From the NCBI RefSeq assembly GCF_003385395.1, contig NZ_QNUG01000003.1, positions 62,001-126,000 of the forward strand: a stretch of 64,000 nucleotides of DNA. The letters are read 5' to 3'. The notes under the pieces were generated by a model that was given only the letters and a program-made list of their open reading frames with translations, was not told the origin of the DNA and did not search any database. This document shows, in pieces, positions 38,654 to 47,510 of this stretch. The translations under genes were made by a program, and so were the position numbers. Source of the DNA: Epilithonimonas hispanica. Its GTDB lineage: Bacteria; Bacteroidota; Bacteroidia; Flavobacteriales; Weeksellaceae. The first letter of the stretch is position 1. The number at the start of each line of letters is the position of its first letter.

Positions 38654-41600
38654 TTAGAAGTTAGCTTCGATACCAAATGAAACAGTTACGGGATTTGGGA
38701 AAGATCCGTATTCAAATCCTCTTGATAATAATCCATCACTAATAAAATCTGGGTCATAGCCTTTGTACTTGGTTATTGTCAGAAGATTCTGTCCAGAAGT
38801 ATAGATTCTCAGTTTATTGAAAATTATTTTATCTGTAGTAAAAGTATAACCTAGTTCTAATGCTTGTAATTTGATATAATCTCCTTTTTCCACAAATCTG
38901 TTAGAAGGTCTGTTGTTATCATTAGGATTATTTTTTACTGGTCTTGGGACATTGGTATTCGTATTTTCTGGTGTCCAATAATTTAACATATCCGTAGAAT
39001 GGTTTGTTAAGTCACCAATCATTAGAGAAGAATAAGTACCATTATAAATGTAATGTCCTGCCATCCCTTGCCAAAACATAGACAAATCAAAGTTCTTATA
39101 GTTCGCACTTAAATTAAGCCCAAAGGTATATTTAGGAATTGATCTACCTAAGAATGTTCTGTCATTATCATTAATAATACCATCACCATTTAGATCTTTG
39201 AATTTGATATCTCCAGGTGCTGCATTAACTTGCGTCGCATGGTTTTGAATATCTCCAGTATTTTGGAAAATACCTTCTGCAATCCATCCGTAAAGCTCAC
39301 CTGCAGATCTACCAACTTCTGTTTTAGAATTAACTCCAAAAATCGGACTGTTATTATCCCCTAGTTTTAGCACCTCATTATCCAGCAATCCTAAGTTCGC
39401 ATTAAAGTTAAGTTTAAGATCTCCAATATTTTGACGATAACCTAAACTAAATTCCCATCCCATATTTTTCATATCACCAGCGTTAGTCGTGATATTATTA
39501 GGTGTTCCCCCAGAGCTAAATGGTAATGGAACTGAAAGCAACATATCGTAGGACTTCTTAGAATAATACTCCGCAGAGAAATCTAATTTATTGAACAAAC
39601 TAAGCTCAAGAGCCACACTAGAAGACTCTACGGTTTCCCATTTGATATTAGGATCTTTGATAGAAATAACTGTAGAACCAGGTTGCAAAACACCACCAAA
39701 AATATAATTTGCAAAAGGATTAATTGTATTTTCCCAAGAATAAACACCAATGGTATTGTTCCCGAGTCTACCCCAGCTTCCTCTTATTTTTAATAAATTA
39801 ATATAATCTGGAAGGTTAATAAATTCTTCTTTGTCCAATCTCCATCCTCCAGAGAACGAGAAGTTTTCTGCGTGGTTATTACGCGGTGCAAATAATGACG
39901 ATTTATCTTGGCGGAAGTTAGCTGTAAATAGATACTTTTCTTGGAAGTTATAGTTCAATCTTCCAATTACAGAGGATGTTGTAACCCTATTATTATATTC
40001 TCCTGTATCTCTTGCTGTTGCATACTCCAATTGAGCAATAGTTCCTGCCGCATAACCTACACCTCTAGACCAGTGGTTATAATAATCATCTCTTTGTTGA
40101 ATCCAACCCGCCAATAAGTTGAAACTATGATCTCCTAGTTTGAAATCATAAGTCAATAGATTGTTAATAAAGGTAGTCTGCAAAGTATTATCCGAGATAT
40201 CTAATTGTGCTTCGTTTGCTTCTGTAACATAATACCATCCAAGATCAGATTGCGGAACAAATAAACGATTGTGGACTGTGGTTCTATCGGCAGAAACATC
40301 TAATTTATATTTCAGACCTTTTACAATCTCATATTCTCCCCAAAAATCTCCAAGAAAACGATTTCTTTTCGTATTATTTTGAACCAATCTGTTAAATCCT
40401 AAAATATTAAGCGAAATAGCAGCTTGTGTATTAGCATCTGTTCCCCCAAAACCTCCTAGACGGTTAGGATCATACATTGGCATTGTTGGAATAGCTTGAA
40501 GAAGAGAAATCAAAATAGAACCATTATTATAGCCTGTAAAATTCTCTTTATCTGATTGTGTGTAGGAGAATTTACCTCCATATTTAAATTTGTTACCTTT
40601 TTTACCACTGAAGTTAGCATTCAAGGCATATCTTTCAAAATCTTGAGGTGTATTGAGATAAGCTGTATTTTTGAAATAATCTAAATTAATACTATAACTG
40701 ATATTCTCGGATCCTCCGTTAAAATTAACCGAATGATTTTGAACATTTCCAGTGGTAAAGCCTTCTTTTTGCCAATCTGTATCTACATTATTAATATAAT
40801 ATGGACTATTGGGATTATTTCCAGAAAGAATTTCCAATCCAGCATTAAGATAGGATTGGTTGGTAATTTGTTGATACTGCTCACGGTTGGTAACACTTAT
40901 TTTTTTAGGTGCAAACTGAAAACCATTAAGACCTTTGTAGCTAAGATTTACTTTACCTCTAGCACCTTGTTTTGTTGTGATAATTACAACTCCAGCTGCA
41001 CCACGAACACCATAGATTGCAGCAGCAGAAGCATCTTTTAGAACCTGGATAGACTCTACATCACCCGGCGCAAAATCATTGGGGCTATTAACCATTACAC
41101 CATCTACTACAAACAAAGGATTATTATTCGTAAAAGAAGTGATTCCTCTAATCTTCATATTAACAGTTCCACCAGGTTCGCCAGAAGACTGCATTGTAAC
41201 ACCTGCAACTTGACCTTGCAATTGTTTCGCAATATCATAAGTCACCGTTTTTTTAGCATCATCCATTTTCACCACAGAAACCGCTCCTGTAATATCAGAC
41301 TTCTTTTGCTTACCGTAACCAATTACCACAACTTCGTCTATATTATTTACATTCTTTCTTAGTTTAATGTTAAACACTGTTTTATTTCCAACCTTTAATT
41401 CTTGAGGATCATAATCCAAAGAAGTAAAAATAAGGATGTCTTCCGGCTTTGCCGTGATTTCAAAATTTCCATCTGCATCACTCTCAACTAAGACATCAGA
41501 ATTAGCAATCTTAACTGTTGCGTTGGACACAGGTTTACCGTCAGTAGTATTCACCACCGACCCTTTTATGATCTGTTGTGAATAAATAGAACTTGAGATT

Positions 41601-41692
41601 GTTGCAAAAAGAACAACAACTAGTTTTCGAGAGCCAGAAAATGATAAGAATCTTCCTGCTATCTTTGAAATGGAATCAATTTTTTTATTCAT
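38654..41692 (-). CDS. susC: SusC/RagA-type TonB-dependent glycan importer
   Basis: This 1012-residue outer-membrane receptor has a signal region (about 25-40). A carboxypeptidase-like regulatory domain follows (IKGSVVNTTDGKPVSNATVKI). Next come a TonB box region (NNIDEVVVIGYGKQKKSDITG) and a plug with MKIRGITSFTNNNPLFVVDG and VLKDASAAAIYGVRGAAGVVIITT. The rest is a large beta-barrel ending in an aromatic residue (EANF). This is the SusC signature. With SusD it would import arabino-oligosaccharides. It is the first gene of the seven-gene arabinan operon, with the operator at 41706-41730 close to its start. Confidence 0.95.
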   Translation of the reverse strand: MNKKIDSISKIAGRFLSFSGSRKLVVVLFATISSSIYSQQIIKGSVVNTTDGKPVSNATVKIANSDVLVESDADGNFEITAKPEDILIFTSLDYDPQELKVGNKTVFNIKLRKNVNNIDEVVVIGYGKQKKSDITGAVSVVKMDDAKKTVTYDIAKQLQGQVAGVTMQSSGEPGGTVNMKIRGITSFTNNNPLFVVDGVMVNSPNDFAPGDVESIQVLKDASAAAIYGVRGAAGVVIITTKQGARGKVNLSYKGLNGFQFAPKKISVTNREQYQQITNQSYLNAGLEILSGNNPNSPYYINNVDTDWQKEGFTTGNVQNHSVNFNGGSENISYSINLDYFKNTAYLNTPQDFERYALNANFSGKKGNKFKYGGKFSYTQSDKENFTGYNNGSILISLLQAIPTMPMYDPNRLGGFGGTDANTQAAISLNILGFNRLVQNNTKRNRFLGDFWGEYEIVKGLKYKLDVSADRTTVHNRLFVPQSDLGWYYVTEANEAQLDISDNTLQTTFINNLLTYDFKLGDHSFNLLAGWIQQRDDYYNHWSRGVGYAAGTIAQLEYATARDTGEYNNRVTTSSVIGRLNYNFQEKYLFTANFRQDKSSLFAPRNNHAENFSFSGGWRLDKEEFINLPDYINLLKIRGSWGRLGNNTIGVYSWENTINPFANYIFGGVLQPGSTVISIKDPNIKWETVESSSVALELSLFNKLDFSAEYYSKKSYDMLLSVPLPFSSGGTPNNITTNAGDMKNMGWEFSLGYRQNIGDLKLNFNANLGLLDNEVLKLGDNNSPIFGVNSKTEVGRSAGELYGWIAEGIFQNTGDIQNHATQVNAAPGDIKFKDLNGDGIINDNDRTFLGRSIPKYTFGLNLSANYKNFDLSMFWQGMAGHYIYNGTYSSLMIGDLTNHSTDMLNYWTPENTNTNVPRPVKNNPNDNNRPSNRFVEKGDYIKLQALELGYTFTTDKIIFNKLRIYTSGQNLLTITKYKGYDPDFISDGLLSRGFEYGSFPNPVTVSFGIEANF

Positions 41693-42266
41693 AAAAGGCT
41701 TACTTTATAAATGTATTTTTTACACTTCTAAATGTAATAAAAGAATTGACATAGAAAATAGGTCAAGGGTAATTTGTTAATAATTAGGGGTAATATTGTT
41801 GATGTTTTGTCTGATAAAACTAAGACTAAAAAACAAAAAAACAACTACACCAAATAAATCAACGGCATTAAAAAAAAACATTAATCAATTAATATCCAAT
41901 CAATTAACCTTTTTGGAAATAAAATCAAATTTGAAAATTAACCAAATATTAAGTAAACTTTAATCATAACTTAATAGATAAATTAATTCTATTATTTTAA
42001 CAAATATTTAACATTAAATTAGTAAAAATTAAGACTTGCAACTAACTTAATATTTTGTTTTGACTCAAAAAAAATTAACCAAAAAATGTAGTAAAAAGAC
42101 ATAAAATTGAAATTCAATATTATTATTGTAAAATTATTGATATCAAAAGGGCTTAAGGTTTTATATGATAAGCTGGATATGCAAATAATTTAAATCGTCA
42201 GCAAAAAGTAGACATTATATAATATAATAGTTAAGGCGTGTTTTCAAAAAATAATTACATTTAATT
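41693..42266. promoter_or_regulatory. 574-bp AT-rich region upstream of susC
   Basis: This region contains the operator at 41706-41730 and otherwise long A/T tracts. I see no open frame of note and no exact TAnnTTTG on the minus strand close to susC. The right end (about 42195-42266) leads into the transposase remnant and may hold its left terminus, which I could not define. Confidence 0.4.
41706..41730. promoter_or_regulatory. Candidate AraR operator, site 4 (susC operon)
   Basis: TATAAATGT-N7-ACACTTCTA has the same 9-7-9 layout as the sites at 17507, 20033 and 29883, with two to three differences from the consensus. It begins 14 nt upstream of the susC start, so binding would block the leader or early transcription. 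Confidence 0.68.
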
Positions 42267-42763
42267 ATGGAAACACCTAAAAAGAAAAGTTCCGAAAAAT
42301 TAGTAAAAAACATCCGTAAAAATACAAGGAGCATCTTTACAGCCGAGCAGAAAATTTTAATCGTAATGCAAGCCATTGCCACAAGTGAAATTGGTGTTAA
42401 ACGAACCCTAGAAAGCCTTGGGATTGCAAGAAGTACTTTCTACAAATGGTATCAGAAATACTTTGAAAATGGCTACGATGGCTCGGAAACATCCAAAAGA
42501 ACATCTAAAAGAACATCTAAAAGACAATGGAACAGCATTCCGGAAGAACAAAAAGATCTGGTAGTAGAAATCGCTTTGAAACACCGAACTTTCCTCAAGA
42601 GAACTGGCGCACAAAACTGACAAGCAAGGTTTTTTTTATCTTATAATCAAGTGTTTACAGAATTTTAAATCAACGAGATTTAATCCCTGCACCAAATCAT
42701 TTTTTACTTTCAGCAGTAAATGAGTTTTGTAAATCATCGGTAAAAATTTTGCTTCTGAGATAA
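42267..42763 (+). mobile_element. Decayed IS3-type insertion sequence
   Basis: The first frame (42267-42620, 117 residues) is a helix-turn-helix protein of the OrfA type (SIFTAEQKILIVMQAIATSE, LGIARSTFYKWYQKYF). It carries a triple repeat of SKRT/SKRQ. It then loses frame. Traces of the DDE transposase follow in other frames: RELAHK and TDKQGFF near 42600-42635. A third frame, 42650-42763, encodes SVYRILNQRDLIPAPNHFLLSAVNEFC and ends in TAA. No catalytic DDE core and no clear terminal inverted repeats remain. It is immobile debris beside tRNA-Ser, a common insertion neighbourhood. Confidence 0.75.
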
Positions 42764-42850
42764 GAGCAATATTTTTGTGCATTAAATCTTTGTTACTCAT
42801 TTTATGTAATTGTTATTATAAATGAGCGCAAATTACTTTTGTTGTAAAAT

Positions 42851-42874
42851 AAAAAACCCACTAAAAAAGTGGGT
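42851..42874 (-). terminator. Terminator of tRNA-Ser
   Basis: The stem ACCCAC/GTGGGT (42856-42861 with 42869-42874) is followed on the minus strand by TTTTTATTTTAC. It is 49 nt past the tRNA 3' end. Confidence 0.75.
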
Positions 42875-42923
42875 GTTAAAATGGGTGTAATCATTGTAAT
42901 CATTTGATTTTCAATGTTTTTAG

Positions 42924-43010
42924 CAGAGAGGAAGGGATTCGAACCCTCGATACAGTTACCCGTATACTAGCTTTCCAGGCTAGCTCCTTCAACCACTCGG
43001 ACACCTCTCT
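42924..43010 (-). tRNA. tRNA-Ser (GGA)
   Basis: This 87-nt gene has the acceptor stem AGAGAGG/CCTCTCT. The anticodon arm CTAGC-CTGGAAA-GCTAG has anticodon GGA. The long variable arm is expected of serine tRNAs, and the T-arm is GAGGG-TTCGAAT-CCCTT. The discriminator base is G and no CCA is encoded. It reads serine codons UCC/UCU. The asparaginase gene lies upstream and the IS remnant downstream. Confidence 0.96.
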
Positions 43011-43054
43011 ATTTGAGGTTGCAAATATAATGAAATATCTGATTACTGCAAGGA

Positions 43055-44074
43055 TTATTGAAATTCTTCTGTAATTTCTCCACAAATATTTTCTGAGAAG
43101 ACGTGAGAGAAGCTTTTTGAGTATTTTGGATTCTTCAAAATGTGCATACATTTTGTAATAGCTGACTCTGCGGTCATATCTTTTCCGCTGATTGCACCGA
43201 TTTTTGTAAAAATATTACTATTGCTATATTTCCCAAAACTGATTCCTCCTGATACACATTGACTAATAACCACAATCTCAATTCCACGACTTCTTAGTTC
43301 TTGTAAAACATTTTGAGTTTTCTCGCCATTAAAAATTGTTCCTGAACCAAAAACCTGCAAAACAATGGCTTCCGGAGTTTTGAGTTCCAATAAAGATTCG
43401 AAGTTCATTCCTGGGAAGATTCTGTAGAAAAGAACATTTTCATTGAGATAAGTATCCAATTCGAATTTGCCTTTTGGTTTCCAAAGCAAATCTTTTTCAA
43501 TATTAAGATGAACGCCCGACTGTCCCAAAATCGGATAATTTGGACTTTGATAAGCATCAAAGAATTCAGCAGAATATTTCAAACTTCTGTTTCCACGAAG
43601 AAGTTTATATTCAAAGTAAACAGCAACTTCTTTTATAACTGCTTCATCATTTTCATAAAGACTGGCATAATAAAGACTGGTGAGAAGATTCTCTTTCGCA
43701 TCTGTCCTCAAATCTCCAATTGGCAATTGTGAACCCGTCAGAATCACCGGTTTACTAAGATTTTTTAGCATAAAACTTAACGCAGAAGCAGTATAAGACA
43801 TTGTATCTGTCCCGTGAAGAATTAGAAATCCGTCAAAAGCATCATAATTTTTATGAATCCATTCTGCAATCATCCGCCATTCATTGGGTCCCATATCAGA
43901 AGAATCGACTGGCTTTTCAAAAGGATGAACAGAAACCTCGCATTCGAGAAGATTCATTTCCGGGATTCTTTTGAAAATAGTGGAAAAATCAAATGGAACA
44001 AGACTTCCTGTCGTATAATCTTTTTCCATTCCGATGGTTCCACCCGTGTATATCAATAGGACTTTTCTTTTCAT
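43055..44074 (-). CDS. ansA: Type I L-asparaginase
   Basis: This 339-residue enzyme (EC 3.5.1.1) hydrolyses L-asparagine to aspartate and ammonia. Both conserved threonine motifs are present: LLIYTGGTIGM at the start and LILHGTDTMSYTASALSFML (about residues 84-103). GSQLPIGDLRTDAKEN follows. There is no signal peptide, so it is the cytosolic type I form. It ends 45 bp from the tRNA-Ser gene. Confidence 0.93.
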   Translation of the reverse strand: MKRKVLLIYTGGTIGMEKDYTTGSLVPFDFSTIFKRIPEMNLLECEVSVHPFEKPVDSSDMGPNEWRMIAEWIHKNYDAFDGFLILHGTDTMSYTASALSFMLKNLSKPVILTGSQLPIGDLRTDAKENLLTSLYYASLYENDEAVIKEVAVYFEYKLLRGNRSLKYSAEFFDAYQSPNYPILGQSGVHLNIEKDLLWKPKGKFELDTYLNENVLFYRIFPGMNFESLLELKTPEAIVLQVFGSGTIFNGEKTQNVLQELRSRGIEIVVISQCVSGGISFGKYSNSNIFTKIGAISGKDMTAESAITKCMHILKNPKYSKSFSHVFSENICGEITEEFQ

Positions 44075-44105
44075 AGACTAATGTTGATTCGAAAGTGAAA
44101 ACTGC

Positions 44106-44207
44106 AGCCCGGCTTGAGCGGAAATCCTTTTTTGCTTTTTCATTAAGTTCTATTTAAACTGAAATCGTCTGCAAAAAAGATTGGGAGCGGAAGACGGATT
44201 AAGCTGC
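44106..44207. repeat. Flavobacterial intergenic repeat, copy 1 (left of the serA-like gene)
   Basis: AGCCCGGCTTGAGCGGAAATCC, a T-rich then A-rich middle, and GGGAGCGGAAGACGGATTAAGC. The same layout occurs in the opposite orientation at 45315-45397, so the two copies bracket the dehydrogenase gene as an inverted pair. This copy is the more diverged. Confidence 0.55.
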
Positions 44208-44256
44208 CATAAAAATTCTCAACAAAAGTAAAATTTTAATCTGAATGGGGAAAATA

Positions 44257-44285
44257 AAAAATGCCCGTTAAAAAACGAGCATTAT
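44257..44285 (-). terminator. Terminator of the serA-like gene
   Basis: On the minus strand AATGCTCGTT-TTTT-AACGGGCATT folds with one mismatch and is followed by TTTTTATTTTCC. It begins about 19 nt past the stop codon. Confidence 0.75.
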
Positions 44286-44303
44286 TTTGATGTTTTAGTT
44301 AAA

Positions 44304-45260
44304 TTATTTAACCAAAAGGATACTTGCGATCTGATTTGCCAACTCAGTTCCGATTCTGTCCTGAGCTTCTTCCGTAGCCGCACCGGTGTGAGGCGTCAAA
44401 GAGATTTTTGGATGCGTCAGGATTTTTTCAGAAGGCGTTGGTTCGTTCTCGAAAACATCAAGACCTGCAAACGCCAATTTCCCAGAATCCAAAGCTTCTA
44501 TCAAAGCTTCTTCATCTATTACTCCACCTCTAGCACAGTTGACAATAGCTGCGCCAGTTTTCATTTTTTCCAATTCTGCTTTTCCAATGATAGGACCATT
44601 CTGAGCAGGAACGTGAAGTGTGATAAAATCCGAATGCTGAATCAACTGCTCCAACGGCTCTGTTTCTATTTCCACGTTGATATATTGCTGGTTGTAGAAA
44701 TCTACACGTACACTTGCTTTTCCGATTCTTGTATCGGAAGCAATCACTTTCATTCCCAAACCAAGGGCAATTCTTGCAACTTCCTGTCCGATTCTTCCGA
44801 TTCCTACGATTCCGATAGTTTTACCTCTCAGTTCAATTCCAGCTTCGTATTTTTTCTTCAATTTTGCGAACTCAGTATTACCTTTTACAGGCATTTGTCT
44901 GTTAGAATCCTGAAGAAATCTGCTTCCAGAGAAAAGATGTGCAAATACCAATTCCGCCACAGATTCCGAAGATGCTGCAGGTGTATTGATTACGTGTTTT
45001 CCTTTTTCTCTAGCATAAGCCACTTCGATGTTGTCCATTCCAACACCACCTCTACCGATGATTTCCAGACTTGGGCAATTATCTACCATTTCCTTCGTCA
45101 CTTTCGTTGCACTTCTTACAAGCAAAACCTTCACTTGATATTCATTAATGTATGTGATCAGATTTTCCTGAGCTACTTTATCAGTAATTACCTCGAATCC
45201 ATTTTCTTTTAGCGCGTCTATTCCAGATTGTGTCAATCCGTCATTAGCAAGTACTTTCAT
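44304..45260 (-). CDS. serA: D-3-phosphoglycerate dehydrogenase-like 2-hydroxyacid dehydrogenase
   Basis: The product has about 318 residues from the start at 45260 (MKVLANDGLTQSGIDALKENG). An upstream in-frame Met adds 13 unrelated residues. The NAD-binding fold shows GIVGIGRIGQEVARIALGLGM, and the substrate and catalytic regions are INTPAASSESVAEL, CARGGVIDEEAL and LTPHTGAATEEAQ with the catalytic His. The ACT domain of the long SerA is absent, as in many Bacteroidota SerA proteins. It would start serine synthesis by oxidising 3-phosphoglycerate. No serC is next to it in this window, so another hydroxyacid substrate remains possible. Confidence 0.8.
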   Translation of the reverse strand: MKVLANDGLTQSGIDALKENGFEVITDKVAQENLITYINEYQVKVLLVRSATKVTKEMVDNCPSLEIIGRGGVGMDNIEVAYAREKGKHVINTPAASSESVAELVFAHLFSGSRFLQDSNRQMPVKGNTEFAKLKKKYEAGIELRGKTIGIVGIGRIGQEVARIALGLGMKVIASDTRIGKASVRVDFYNQQYINVEIETEPLEQLIQHSDFITLHVPAQNGPIIGKAELEKMKTGAAIVNCARGGVIDEEALIEALDSGKLAFAGLDVFENEPTPSEKILTHPKISLTPHTGAATEEAQDRIGTELANQIASILLVK

Positions 45261-45314
45261 TATAAATTGTATGTTTTTTGAAGAACAGAATCTGTTCAAT
45301 AATTAATTGGTTTA

Positions 45315-45397
45315 GGAGCTTAATCCCGCTTTCCGCTATATCTTTTTCTTTTTTAGCAAAAAAAGAAAAAGGATGTCGCTGCAATCGGGGCTAGGGG
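45315..45397. repeat. Flavobacterial intergenic repeat, copy 2 (right of the serA-like gene)
   Basis: It reads GCTTAATCCCGCTTTCCGC, then the hairpin CTTTTTCTTTTTT-AGC-AAAAAAAGAAAAAG, then GATGTCGCTGCAATCGGGGCT. It is the reverse complement layout of the element at 44106-44207. Confidence 0.65.
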
Positions 45398-45412
45398 TTT
45401 TGTCATCAAATC

Positions 45413-45447
45413 AAAAATTCCCGAAAGTTTGAGGCTCGGGAATTTTT
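45413..45447 (-). terminator. Terminator of the HAD phosphatase gene
   Basis: A 12-bp stem, AAAAATTCCCGA against TCGGGAATTTTT, lies 15 nt past the stop, with A/T tails that would serve either strand. Confidence 0.8.
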
Positions 45448-45461
45448 AATTTAAAATATTT

Positions 45462-45863
45462 TTAGTCACGGAAAACCTCTATGGTTACTTGTTTTTCAAC
45501 CAAATCCGTGAATTTTCCTTTGTATCTTGTTGCGCGTACAAGGTGGTTGTCTATCCAGTGATAGTTTCCACCTCTTGGTTTCCCTAAGAGAACGCTGTGG
45601 TATTTGAAACCGTGTTTGTTCAACCAAGTTTCTGTAATTTCTCTCAAATCTTCTGTTCTGGAAGTGAAGAAACAAATCTGATGACCCTCGTCATACCATT
45701 TATTAATGGTCGCCAAAGCATCCGGAAAAGGCTCGCAAGTTACCATTCTCTCTGGTTCTTCGTTAGGAACATCTTCGGTAATTGTACCATCGATATCGAT
45801 AAGATAATTCTTTACATCGCCTTTCAGCATTGGGCTCAGATGTTCTATGTATTCTAATTCCAT
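45462..45863 (-). CDS. Small HAD-superfamily phosphatase
   Basis: This 133-residue protein has the HAD motif I in LIDIDGTITEDVP (nucleophile Asp and partner Asp about residues 23 and 25) and motif II Ser/Thr in ICFFTSRTEDLR. C-terminal residues WIDNHLVRATRYKG hold an acidic motif. There is no cap domain, so the substrate may be large or a protein or lipid head group. It is sometimes annotated as a phosphoheptose isomerase, for which I see no support. It is a single-gene unit with its own terminator. Confidence 0.75.
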   Translation of the reverse strand: MELEYIEHLSPMLKGDVKNYLIDIDGTITEDVPNEEPERMVTCEPFPDALATINKWYDEGHQICFFTSRTEDLREITETWLNKHGFKYHSVLLGKPRGGNYHWIDNHLVRATRYKGKFTDLVEKQVTIEVFRD

Positions 45864-46074
45864 AATTTGTTAAAATTGAAGTTGCAAAATTATATATTTC
45901 TATTCAGACTAACAAATTATTACAAAAAGCTTAATAAAAGATTCATTTTATAATATAATTTAAAGAAAATTATCCTTTTAGTTTTACCACAATCACTTAT
46001 CAACCTAAAATTTTTCAGTTGATTAGACTTTTAAACACAAAAAAATCACCTAAAAAACTTATCACATCTTTTTA

Positions 46075-46082
46075 TATATTTG
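46075..46082 (+). promoter_or_regulatory. Candidate -7 element of the APC permease gene
   Basis: TATATTTG matches TAnnTTTG exactly and ends 16 nt before the start codon, giving a very short leader. A clear -33 TTG is not seen. Confidence 0.45.
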
Positions 46083-46098
46083 ATTAATAATAAAAACT

Positions 46099-47490
46099 AT
46101 GGAGAAAAAACTCAAACTTTGGGACGCGGTGATGATTGTAATGGGCTCAATGATAGGAAGCGGAATTTTTATCGTAAGCGCAGACATTATGCGAAATCTC
46201 GGTTCTGGTCATTGGCTGATTGTCGTTTGGTTGATTACGGCTGTAATGACCGTTGCAGCAGCAATAAGTTATGGCGAATTATCAGCAATGTTCCCGAAAG
46301 CAGGCGGACAATATACTTACATCACAGAGATTTTTGGTAAACCAATGGGATTTCTTTACGGTTGGGGAATGTTCACCGTCATCCAAACAGGAACAATTGC
46401 CGCAGTTGCGGTGGCTTTCGGCAAATTTACAGCTTATCTTGTGCCGAGTCTCAATGATGCGGCTCCGATTTTCCAAAGTGGCGAATTTAAAATCACGTGG
46501 ATTCAGATTCTGGCGATTGTTGTGATTTTGTTTTTGACATTTGTGAATACGAAAGGCGTTCAGTTTGGGAAAATTCTCCAAAATGTTTTTACCTCATCCA
46601 AAATCATTGCGCTTCTTGGTTTGATTGTTCTTGGTTTTGTCTTGATTTCTCAATCTAATTGGAATTCTAATATGAGTTTCGGCTGGGACGCTTTCCAAAA
46701 CCTGAAACAAACCGAATGGAAAAGTATTTCTGGTGCTACTCTTGTTGGTGGAATTGCTGCCGCAATGGTTGGTTCGGTTTTCAGTTCTGTGGCTTGGGAA
46801 AATGTGACTTTTATCTCCGGTGAAATCGAAAATCCAAAGAAAAACGTTGTAAAGGCAATGATTTTAGGAACTTCGGCTGTGATGATTCTTTATCTTTTAG
46901 TGAATTTTGTTTACCTTAACGCACTCGGCAGAGATTCTATCGCTTTTGCTACAAATGACCGAGTTGCTGTTGCTGCTGCCGAAAAAATGTTCGGAAATGC
47001 AGGAACAATTATCATTGCTATTCTTGTGATGATTTCGACTTTTGGTTGTGTGAACGGTATTGTTCTCGCTGGCGCAAGAGTTTTCCAGACAATGGCAAAA
47101 GACGGATTATTCCTGAAATCTGCAGTTGAAAATAATAAAAACGGCGTACCTGCAAAATCTCTTTGGATGCAAGGGATTTGGGCAAGTTTGCTTTGTCTTA
47201 GCGGACAATACGGCGATTTGCTGGATATGATTTCATTTGTAATTGTTTTGTTTTATATGATTACAGTTTTTGGTGTAATTTACCTAAGAATCAAAAAACC
47301 TGAACTGGAAAGAGGCTACAAAACATTTCTTTATCCTTTCACACCTATTCTTTATCTTTTGATTGGTACAGGATTTTGTATTCTGTTATTTATCTACAAA
47401 CCACAATATACGTGGCCTGGATTGGGATTGATTTTGCTTGGGTTGCCGGTTTATTTTTTTATTAATAAGAAAAATGAAAGCAAATTGTAG
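46099..47490 (+). CDS. APC-family amino acid permease
   Basis: This 463-residue inner-membrane protein has about 12 hydrophobic segments. The APC/LAT-type start motif is GSMIGSGIFIVSADI, followed by ISYGELSAMFPKAGGQYTYI, and VAWENVTFISGEIENPKKN lies in the middle. It would exchange or co-transport amino acids. Its length and motifs are complete. The substrate cannot be told. The next gene starts 20 bp downstream on the same strand. Confidence 0.87.
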   Translation: MEKKLKLWDAVMIVMGSMIGSGIFIVSADIMRNLGSGHWLIVVWLITAVMTVAAAISYGELSAMFPKAGGQYTYITEIFGKPMGFLYGWGMFTVIQTGTIAAVAVAFGKFTAYLVPSLNDAAPIFQSGEFKITWIQILAIVVILFLTFVNTKGVQFGKILQNVFTSSKIIALLGLIVLGFVLISQSNWNSNMSFGWDAFQNLKQTEWKSISGATLVGGIAAAMVGSVFSSVAWENVTFISGEIENPKKNVVKAMILGTSAVMILYLLVNFVYLNALGRDSIAFATNDRVAVAAAEKMFGNAGTIIIAILVMISTFGCVNGIVLAGARVFQTMAKDGLFLKSAVENNKNGVPAKSLWMQGIWASLLCLSGQYGDLLDMISFVIVLFYMITVFGVIYLRIKKPELERGYKTFLYPFTPILYLLIGTGFCILLFIYKPQYTWPGLGLILLGLPVYFFINKKNESKL

Positions 47491-47510
47491 ATGTGGAAAA
47501 TGCCATCAGA

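Noticed and set aside
42900-43151. Minus-strand open frame of 83 codons
   Set aside because: It runs straight through tRNA-Ser and into the ansA end; it is a shadow with no family signal.
44388-45212. Plus-strand open frame of 274 codons opposite the serA-like gene
   Set aside because: It is rich in Ser, Phe and Cys with no domain, as expected for the complement of a coding gene.
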